From: Candidatus Iainarchaeum sp. | GTDB taxonomy: Archaea > Iainarchaeota > Iainarchaeia > Iainarchaeales > GW2011-AR10 | NCBI GenBank assembly: GCA_016186855.1 | Contig: JACPKT010000021.1 | Coordinates: forward strand, 1 to 6,826 | Reading direction: 5' to 3' | Length of the DNA: 6,826 nucleotides | Shown: positions 1 through 4,835 of the stretch, one piece after another | How positions within the stretch are numbered: the stretch's first letter is position 1 | Layout of the letters: the number at the start of each line of letters is the position of its first letter | Program-made: the position numbers and the translations under genes | Notes under the pieces: generated by a model | Told to the model about the DNA's origin: nothing | Databases searched by the model: none | What the model saw: only the letters and a program-made list of their open reading frames with translations

Positions 1-3000
1 GGTTCATGCACCACTCACCGCTGCCCAAAGAGCACTCCGGCTGGGTAATGCAGTTCTCTAAATTTTCCGAATCGCAAACTTTGCAAGATTGTGCACAATA
101 ACCCGCAAGCGTGTCACCGCACCACTGCATTCCAACAACAGCGCACTCACCCTGCGTTGCACAGCCAGCCGAGTTATCTGCAGAACAAGAACTGCATTTT
201 GTAGAACAAAATTCTCCACACCATTCCCCCCCAAAACCATTACAAGAAGACTGGTCAAAGCAATTGTACAATTCGTTTTCATTGCAAGTCGGGCAGGAAT
301 CGGCACAATAAAACACGCCGTCAGAATTTTCGCACCACTTTGCGCCAGTTGATTCGCACTCGGTTTTTGCAGTGCAAAGCCAGGGCTCTTGTGGCGTGCA
401 AGCAGGACACTCCGTGTCACTGCACCATGTTCCACACCACGTTCCACCAACACTATTGCAAGAATCCTCTGACACACAATTCTCGATGCCGCTTGCCTCG
501 CACACCTTGCAAGAAGTGGAACAAAGGCCTTCAGTGCCAGACACCTTGCACCACTCCGCGCCAACGCCAATGCAGCTTCCCTCGCTGGAACAATTCCATG
601 GCTTTAGCGGGTCACAAACAGGGCAAGTGCCAGAAGAACACCAAGAACCGCACCAGTTGCCACCCTCACTTGTGCATGCTGATTCATTCAAACAATTGTT
701 AGGCAATTCTTTTGAACACTTTGGGCAAAAAGAAGAACACCAGCCGGAACCATCGCCGCTATCACACCACTCCAAACCAATCGTGGTGCACTGTCCAGCA
801 GAAGAACAATTGCCAGGCGATGAAACGCTGCAGTTAGGACATGAATTAGAAGTGCACCAACTGTAACCATTACTTGACGAGCACCAGTTGCCGCCAGCAT
901 CAGAGCACTTTGTCCCAGAAAAACAATTCCACAAATTTGTCGAAGAACAAGTAGGGCAAAAACCAGTAGAGCACCAACCATAACCACCAGAGCCCTCACA
1001 CCAATTGGCACCAGCAGTGCTGCACGAATCCTTGTCAGAGCAATTCCAAATGCTTGAACTGGAACAAACAGGGCAAGTGCCAGAAGAACACCAAGAACCG
1101 CACCAGTTACCGCTCGCAGTGCTGCACGAATCCTTGTCATAGCAATTCCAAACAGAACCCGCCGAACAAGTTGGACAAGAAGAACTACTGCACCAGCCGC
1201 CACTGCTAAAACTCGCCATGCCACCACTTGACTTGCACCAGTTACCGCTCGCACCAGTGCAGGTTGACTCAGAATAACAATTCCAAACAGAGGAACCAGA
1301 ACAAGATGGACAGAAAGAACTGCTGCACCAGCCATAACCACCAGAACCCTCACACCAATTACCGCTCGCACCAGTACACCCAGATTTGTTATAGCAATTT
1401 CCCAAATTTGTCGAAGAACAGGTAGGGCAAGTTGAAGAGCACCAACCGCTACCCCCATAAGGGCTTGTGCACCACTGCGCACCAGCGCCAGTGCACGAAG
1501 ACTCAGAATAACAATTTCCCGGAGAATCCTTAGAACAGGCAGGACAAGTGCTTGAAGAGCACCAGCCAGAACCGCCATAGCTTTCACACCAGTTGGCACC
1601 AGCTCCAGTGCACGCAGTCTTGTCATAACAATTCCAAGTGCTTGAAAAAGAGCAAACAGGGCAAGTTGAACTAGTGCAATAACCAGAAGTGCTGCCGCCA
1701 TAACTACCCCCAGACTGGCACCAATTAGCTCCAGCAGTAGAACAAGTTGACTGAGTGTAACAATTCCACGAAGAATCCTTTGAACAAACAGGGCAAGAGG
1801 TAGAACAATAGCCGGCTCCACCGCCAGAAGAAGTGCACCACTGCGCACCAGCGCCAAGACAAGTAGATTCAGCATAACAGTTCCACGGGGAATCCTTTGA
1901 ACAAACAGGACACGTGCCAGAAGAACAATACCCTCCACCAAAACCACTTGACGCACACCAGCTACCGCCAGCAGTAGTGCAGGAAGCGCTGTCATAACAA
2001 TTCCAAACAGAAGTGTTTGAACAAGTTGGACAGGAAAAAGAGCACCATCCCCCACCACCCCCTCCACTCGAAGTGCACCACTGGGCACCAGTTGCCTCAC
2101 AAGAAGTCTTATCATAACAATAAGAAGGATTGGTTGAACTACAAGTATAAGTTACAGTAGAAGCACCTCCCCCACCACAAGAAGAATAAGAGCACCAGCC
2201 AGAACCGCCACCCGTTGAAGTGCACCATTGCCCGCCGGCACCAGTGCATGAGGACTGGTCATAACAATAACTCAAATTAGTGTTACTGCAGGTTGGGCAA
2301 ACAGAACTACTGCACCAGCCAGTTGAAGCTCCACCGCCACCTGAAGTGCACCAATAACCGCTTGCACCAGTACAGCTTGCAGAATCATAACAATTCCAAG
2401 TACTCGAAGAAGAACAAACAGGGCAAGTTGAAGTAGAGCAATAGCCACTCCCTCCGCCAGACACGCACCAGTTAGCGCCAGCACCAGTGCAAGTTGACTG
2501 CGAATAACAATTATAAGGGGTGCCACTTGAACAAACTGGGCAAGAACTTGTGCTACAATAGCCTGAAGTGCCACCACTGCTTCCGCTTGTCTGGCACCAA
2601 TTTCCTCCAGCACCAGTGCAGGTAGACTGCGAACTACAGTTCCAAATCTGTGAAGAATCACAAGTGGGGCAAGTTGAAGTGCTGGAAGTGCAGTAAGTAC
2701 CACACCATTTTGCGCCAGCGCCAGTGCAGGCGGAATCCGAATAACAGTTCCAATAATTTGCAGAAGTACAGGTTGAACTGCTTGCGCCACTTCCACAATC
2801 TGTCGGGCAGCTTGCGCTTGTTTCACTGCCTTCGCAAACATAATTCCCACAATAACCTGTCGAGCCGCCGGCACATGAACCAGCAGATGCAGCACTTGAA
2901 TAACAATAATTAGAGCACCAATAACCACCAGCACCACTGCAAGCAGTTGAAGAAGTGCAGGCAGGAAAATTTGTAGAACTGCAAGTAGTGCCAGAGCCCC

Positions 3001-3289
3001 CAGTGCAAGAAGTTGAACTACTGGAGCAGTAATTGCCTGAAGCGCACCAGTATCCGCCGGCACCAGTGCAGTTTGATTCAGAATAACAGTTCCAAACAGC
3101 ACTAGAAGTGCATTCAGTGCTCGGACAGGCACTTGAAGAACAGTAAGTACTGCACCATATACCCCCAGCCCCAGTGCAGGAAGCGCTGTCATAACAATAC
3201 CAAACAGAAGAAGAACTGCAGGTGCTCTCGCCAAAAACATTAACAGCTATAGCTAAAAAAAACACTGTAAGCAAAATGTGTTTCCACAT
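1..3289 (-). CDS. Giant secreted cysteine-rich tandem-repeat protein (partial, C-terminus outside window)
   Basis: The frame runs without a stop from ATG at 3289 to the window edge (1096 complete codons; base 1 is the first base of codon 1097). I translated it by hand line by line. Residues 1-20 look like a signal peptide (MWKH, hydrophobic core ILLTVFFLAIAV, then NVFG before E21). The repeat array starts at once with C24. There are 27 units of C-x5-C-x6-W-C, followed by a Gly/Ser loop, then W/Y-C and a C-P-x-C pair; about 164 cysteines by hand count (15%). Units 1-19 are rich in Ser, Thr and Gly and poor in charge; later units are more acidic. The probable role is a disulfide-stabilised extracellular fibre, coat or adhesin; this is inference from composition, and I do not recognise the family. 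Stacked metal-binding modules are the alternative, but the oxidising location argues for disulfides. A TATA box lies about 30 nt upstream, so it can be transcribed on its own. Other frames here are also long and open, but their translations are Ala/Leu/Val/Arg low-complexity shadows. Confidence 0.93.
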   Translation of the reverse strand, partial: MWKHILLTVFFLAIAVNVFGESTCSSSSVWYCYDSASCTGAGGIWCSTYCSSSACPSTECTSSAVWNCYSESNCTGAGGYWCASGNYCSSSSTSCTGGSGTTCSSTNFPACTSSTACSGAGGYWCSNYCYSSAASAGSCAGGSTGYCGNYVCEGSETSASCPTDCGSGASSSTCTSANYWNCYSDSACTGAGAKWCGTYCTSSTSTCPTCDSSQIWNCSSQSTCTGAGGNWCQTSGSSGGTSGYCSTSSCPVCSSGTPYNCYSQSTCTGAGANWCVSGGGSGYCSTSTCPVCSSSSTWNCYDSASCTGASGYWCTSGGGGASTGWCSSSVCPTCSNTNLSYCYDQSSCTGAGGQWCTSTGGGSGWCSYSSCGGGGASTVTYTCSSTNPSYCYDKTSCEATGAQWCTSSGGGGGGWCSFSCPTCSNTSVWNCYDSASCTTAGGSWCASSGFGGGYCSSGTCPVCSKDSPWNCYAESTCLGAGAQWCTSSGGGAGYCSTSCPVCSKDSSWNCYTQSTCSTAGANWCQSGGSYGGSTSGYCTSSTCPVCSFSSTWNCYDKTACTGAGANWCESYGGSGWCSSSTCPACSKDSPGNCYSESSCTGAGAQWCTSPYGGSGWCSSTCPTCSSTNLGNCYNKSGCTGASGNWCEGSGGYGWCSSSFCPSCSGSSVWNCYSESTCTGASGNWCKSSGGMASFSSGGWCSSSSCPTCSAGSVWNCYDKDSCSTASGNWCGSWCSSGTCPVCSSSSIWNCSDKDSCSTAGANWCEGSGGYGWCSTGFCPTCSSTNLWNCFSGTKCSDAGGNWCSSSNGYSWCTSNSCPNCSVSSPGNCSSAGQCTTIGLEWCDSGDGSGWCSSFCPKCSKELPNNCLNESACTSEGGNWCGSWCSSGTCPVCDPLKPWNCSSEGSCIGVGAEWCKVSGTEGLCSTSCKVCEASGIENCVSEDSCNSVGGTWCGTWCSDTECPACTPQEPWLCTAKTECESTGAKWCENSDGVFYCADSCPTCNENELYNCFDQSSCNGFGGEWCGEFCSTKCSSCSADNSAGCATQGECAVVGMQWCGDTLAGYCAQSCKVCDSENLENCITQPECSLGSGEWCMN
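2..808 (-). repeat. Higher-order repeat: alternating long and short units (units 20-27)
   Basis: From residue 828 on, unit lengths run 38, 34, 38, 34, 38, 33, 37. The long units (20, 22, 24, 26) have G-x-[E/K/Q]-W-C followed by a 7-9 residue loop. The short units (21, 23, 25) have G-G-x-W-C followed at once by G-x-[W/F]-C. The real period here is thus a dimer of about 72 residues (about 216 bp). These units are also richer in Glu, Asp and Lys and less alike than units 10-19. Unit 27 begins like the short class (GSGEWC) and is cut by the window edge. Confidence 0.75.
614..658 (-). repeat. 45 bp exact direct repeat, copy 1 (unit 21)
   Basis: This 45 bp stretch is identical to 1064-1108, exactly 450 bp (150 codons) away, and encodes the same short-unit segment (N-W-C-G-S-W-C through C-P-V-C). 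Identity at every synonymous position points to recent duplication or gene conversion within the array. Confidence 0.9.
1014..1050 (-). repeat. 37 bp near-exact direct repeat, copy 1
   Basis: It matches 1116-1152 at 36 of 37 positions (the mismatch is at 1038/1140), at a distance of 102 bp (34 codons, one short unit). Both copies encode the W-N-C-x-D-K-D-S-C-S-T-A segment of neighbouring units 17 and 18. Confidence 0.85.
1064..1108 (-). repeat. 45 bp exact direct repeat, copy 2 (unit 17)
   Basis: This is the partner of 614-658. It lies in unit 17, the only short unit in an otherwise long-unit stretch, and has the sequence of short unit 21. This suggests that the segment was copied from one place to the other. 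Confidence 0.9.
1116..1152 (-). repeat. 37 bp near-exact direct repeat, copy 2
   Basis: This is the partner of 1014-1050. The single difference changes Y to S after the first Cys of the unit (NCYDKDSC against NCSDKDSC). It fits a tandem duplication of one unit. Confidence 0.85.
2762..2914 (-). other. Irregular insert in unit 3 with a CGNxVCEGxE...CPxDC motif
   Basis: Unit 3 is 71 residues long instead of about 39. Residues 126-176 replace the usual loop and CPxC. Residues 147-165 read C-G-N-Y-V-C-E-G-S-E, then C-P-T-D-C. This resembles the short CGDGVCxxGE..CPxDC motif seen in many extracellular Cys-rich proteins of bacteria, archaea and eukaryotes. The frame is intact through it and the fixed cysteine spacing resumes at C174/C182, so it looks like an inserted module rather than decay. 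Confidence 0.65.
3255..3262 (-). terminator. T8 tract, possible terminator of the upstream lipoprotein gene
   Basis: On the minus strand this is eight consecutive T. It falls inside the signal-peptide codons of the giant repeat protein (V-F-F-L), about 100 nt after the lipoprotein stop codon. Archaeal RNA polymerase often stops at T-rich runs, and no better T-run lies in the 75 bp gap between the two genes. It may equally be just Phe codons. Confidence 0.25.
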
Positions 3290-3314
3290 TAAACCCAATA
3301 ATAAGAATTACCTT

Positions 3315-3331
3315 GCTTATAAGCCTTTCTG
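3315..3331 (-). promoter_or_regulatory. BRE/TATA promoter of the giant repeat gene
   Basis: On the minus strand this reads CAGAAAGGCTTATAAGC: a purine-rich BRE-like stretch followed by a TATA box (CTTATAAG) centred about 30 nt before the ATG at 3289. Initiation 26-27 nt downstream of the box would leave a leader of only a few nt, and no Shine-Dalgarno sequence is seen before the ATG. This supports both the start codon and near-leaderless translation. Confidence 0.65.
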
Positions 3332-3364
3332 CTGGTCTTTTTGCAACCGTTCAGTGCGTAATTT

Positions 3365-4504
3365 TTAGCATCCAGCAACTGATGTATCAGTTTCATTAGA
3401 GCATGCCCCGAGTGTAATGTCACACAAGTCTTTTGTGCACTTGTTGCCGTCATCGCATTTTGGGCAGGTGAAAAAAGAACTGAAAGGGACATATTCGGCA
3501 ATTCCAAGGTCCGCATGGTCGGCTGATAAAATTTTGTAAAAATATTCTGATGAATAGTTCAGGTTGTCCAAAACAATGCTGTGCTCAATAGTGTCCTCTG
3601 CTTTTGCCTTTGACTTTCTGTAAAAATTATCCACATCATATTTCACTTCAGATTTTCCAAGCTTGTTTGTTTTCCAAGTTATTTCCACAGAATTCTCACT
3701 CAATGCCCTTATTTGAGGCGAAATAATTTTTATTTTGTTCAAAGCATTGTCAACGCAGGCGCCGTCAAAACACTCGCTTTTTAGGCCACAAACCATGCCG
3801 TTTGTTTCATTCGAAAAAGTGCAGGTTTTTTCTGCGCCGCACGTATCCAGAGTACAGGCGTTTGCATCATCACAGTCAGTATCGCTTTCACAGGAGCGCA
3901 AAATTTTACCCCCAATAAGAATCGGCAAATTTAAGCAAACCTTTACAATGCCGCTGCACGAGTCCTTTGTTGAGACGTTTGCATCATCACAGTCAGCATC
4001 CACAACGCATTCGCGGGTGCAGTCAGAATCGGTTTCCTTAGTGCACTCTTTGGGACAATACTGGTCTCCGGCAATGCACTCCTTAATCCTCTCGTTTGAG
4101 CAAACCCTTGGAACTCCATCGCACTTGTCCACAGTCGAAGAGAGCCCGTCATTACAATCTGCACCAGTAACGCACTCATCAAGTTGTTTTTCTTTTCTGA
4201 TGATGCAGTCCACAACTCCCGCCTCCACACCCACAAAAACAGTCAAATCCACTTTCTGGCTAACAGCATAAACCACAGTATACGGTTTTGCTGAAAGCTT
4301 GTTTGCACACTGCGGGTTCAGCTCTGAAAGCTTTTGTGCCATCTGTTCTGCAGAAAAATTTTCAGACGTAATTTCAACATCCGGGTCGTTGACCAATTGC
4401 TTTATTTTTTCAACATCAATTCCCTGCAGACTGCCTTGCTGCTGTGAGGCTGTGCAGCCAAACAAAAAAAGCGCAAAAAAAACCGCCAAAAAAATTTTTT
4501 TCAT
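3365..4504 (-). CDS. Predicted lipoprotein with four Cys/Asp (CTDC-type) repeats and a fibronectin-III-like domain
   Basis: The protein is 379 residues from MKKIFLAVFFALFLFGC, a lipoprotein signal peptide with lipobox LFGC and C17 as the probable lipidated residue. The frame opens further upstream, but earlier ATGs (4522, 4561) lie too close to or before the TATA box, so 4504 is chosen. Residues 25-100 form an unrecognised domain. Residues 111-135, 166-190, 205-228 and 347-368 are repeats of the form C-x5-C-[DN]-D-[AG]-x-x-[CS]-T-x-D-x-C-x6-C; the last is shorter (C-x2-C). They resemble the DxNxCTxDxC repeats known from slime-mould and bacterial surface proteins. Residues about 255-345 look like a fibronectin-III/purple-acid-phosphatase-N beta-sandwich (VEITWKTN...SEVKYD...HSIVLDNLNYSSEYFYKI). 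It probably faces outward on the cell surface, in adhesion or ligand binding; the partner is unknown. It lies just upstream of the giant Cys-rich gene on the same strand, but each has its own promoter. Confidence 0.87.
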   Translation of the reverse strand: MKKIFLAVFFALFLFGCTASQQQGSLQGIDVEKIKQLVNDPDVEITSENFSAEQMAQKLSELNPQCANKLSAKPYTVVYAVSQKVDLTVFVGVEAGVVDCIIRKEKQLDECVTGADCNDGLSSTVDKCDGVPRVCSNERIKECIAGDQYCPKECTKETDSDCTRECVVDADCDDANVSTKDSCSGIVKVCLNLPILIGGKILRSCESDTDCDDANACTLDTCGAEKTCTFSNETNGMVCGLKSECFDGACVDNALNKIKIISPQIRALSENSVEITWKTNKLGKSEVKYDVDNFYRKSKAKAEDTIEHSIVLDNLNYSSEYFYKILSADHADLGIAEYVPFSSFFTCPKCDDGNKCTKDLCDITLGACSNETDTSVAGC

Positions 4505-4527
4505 TGGAAAAGTAATACTCATTGCAC

Positions 4528-4545
4528 TATTTAAATGTTTTTTCC
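4528..4545 (-). promoter_or_regulatory. BRE/TATA promoter of the lipoprotein gene
   Basis: On the minus strand this reads GGAAAAAAC then ATTTAAATA: a BRE-like A-rich stretch and a TATA box centred about 28 nt before the ATG at 4504. The predicted transcription start falls at or next to the ATG, so the mRNA is probably leaderless. This is the main evidence for the 4504 start. Confidence 0.7.
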
Positions 4546-4554
4546 AAAAAAAAA
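4546..4554 (-). terminator. T9 terminator of secG
   Basis: Nine T in a row on the minus strand, 10 nt after the secG stop codon and directly abutting the lipoprotein BRE. No stem-loop is needed for archaeal T-tract termination. The termination and start signals of two genes are packed into 59 bp. Confidence 0.55.
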
Positions 4555-4563
4555 TTTTCAAAT

Positions 4564-4731
4564 TTAGGCAATAAAGTGCAGGACTAGCATTACAAAAACA
4601 AACAGCAAAACAAACGCGAGCACAAATTCCGGCGAAAGCTTTGGCCCACCCATGTCTTGGTCAAAAAAACGCATTATCCCAATGCTGGAACTGGGCCCCC
4701 CGCCAAAGCTTTTCATTTTTTCAAACTTCAT
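4564..4731 (-). CDS. secG: Preprotein translocase subunit Sec61-beta / SecG, archaeal type
   Basis: This 55-residue protein has the layout of the archaeal Sec61-beta family. A short Gly/Ser-rich cytosolic N-terminus (FGGGPSSS) leads into the conserved GIMRFFDQD segment (residues 18-26), then GPKLSPEFVLA (29-39), then one C-terminal membrane helix (about 36-54) ending at the stop. It is the small, non-essential tail-anchored subunit that sits beside SecY and SecE in the protein-conducting channel; that role is family knowledge. Length is normal for archaea. The start at 4731 is the first ATG; an in-frame ATG at 4716 (MKSFGGG) is a real alternative because the nearest TATA-like box is only about 22 nt upstream of 4731. 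The gene is transcribed away from the plus-strand genes and has its own T9 terminator. Confidence 0.88.
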   Translation of the reverse strand: MKFEKMKSFGGGPSSSIGIMRFFDQDMGGPKLSPEFVLAFVLLFVFVMLVLHFIA

Positions 4732-4835
4732 TTACACACCCAAAAAATAAATATAACCACGTGCATTAATACTATATTATTTTACTTTAACAAAAATTTA
4801 ATAAATTAATGATTAAAAAATTTAAGTGATGCTTT
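4732..4835. promoter_or_regulatory. AT-rich divergent promoter region between secG and the 4836 gene
   Basis: About 100 bp with very high A+T between divergent genes. For the minus strand, TTATAT-like boxes lie at 4749-4756 and, further out, in the ATAATATAG stretch near 4772-4780. For the plus strand, CTATATTATTTT (4772-4783) and TTTAATAAAT (4797-4806) are possible TATA boxes. I cannot choose one with confidence. No RNA gene or ORF is seen in it. Confidence 0.45.
4826..4830 (+). promoter_or_regulatory. Shine-Dalgarno site (GTGAT) deciding a TTG start
   Basis: GTGAT matches the anti-Shine-Dalgarno end of archaeal 16S rRNA (GGAGGTGAT complement) and ends 5 nt before TTG at 4836. The ATG at 4829 is in another frame, and a TGA stop at 4827-4829 blocks any earlier in-frame start. 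The next in-frame start-type codon comes only after the membrane segment. Confidence 0.55.

Larger units (their letters stand above)
2..3220 (-). repeat. Array of 27 tandem six-cysteine protein units (residues 24-1096)
   Basis: Unit starts (first Cys of N-C-Y) fall at residues 32, 68, 111, 182, 218, 261, 300, 342, 391, 431, 471, 510, 554, 593, 632, 671, 716, 750, 789, 828, 866, 900, 938, 972, 1010, 1043 and 1080. Unit length is therefore 33-49 residues, mostly 38-40, with one 71-residue outlier. The spacing C-x7-C-x5-C-x7-C, from the last Cys of one unit to the third Cys of the next, holds in all 27 units. A typical core is NCYSESTCTGAGANWC, then a Gly/Ser loop, then GWCSSSTCPVCS. Length changes are essentially confined to the loop after the W-C, from 3 to 14 residues. 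The array continues past the window edge. Confidence 0.92.

Noticed and set aside
372..866. Plus-strand open frames across the repeat array (89-352, 340-702, 372-866, 1228-1425, 2650-2913)
   Set aside because: They are antisense shadows of the repeat, with His/Gln/Ser/Asn-rich translations, no promoter and no Shine-Dalgarno.
688..2115. A 475-codon open frame on the minus strand, plus similar ones at 58-570 and 2272-3240
   Set aside because: They are in a neighbouring frame of the Cys-rich gene. Their translations are Ala/Leu/Val/Arg-rich low-complexity sequence, they have no start signals, and they stay open only because the underlying repeat uses few codons that make stops when shifted.
1..3289. 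CRISPR array or DNA satellite
   Set aside because: Repeats recur every 100-150 bp but are imperfect, vary in length in whole codons and keep a protein frame; there are no constant 25-37 bp repeats with unique spacers.
3289..3516. A 75-codon minus-strand open frame overlapping the end of the lipoprotein gene
   Set aside because: It overlaps a well-supported gene in another frame, has no signal peptide or family resemblance, and the promoter at 3315-3331 lies inside it.
3735..4271. Plus-strand open frame of 178 codons opposite the lipoprotein gene
   Set aside because: It is the complement of Cys/Asp-repeat codons, with no start signal and no recognisable domain.
4505..4561. Longer N-terminus for the lipoprotein (start at 4561 or 4522)
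   Set aside because: It would place the TATA box inside or too near the coding region and bury the lipoprotein signal peptide behind 6-19 extra residues.
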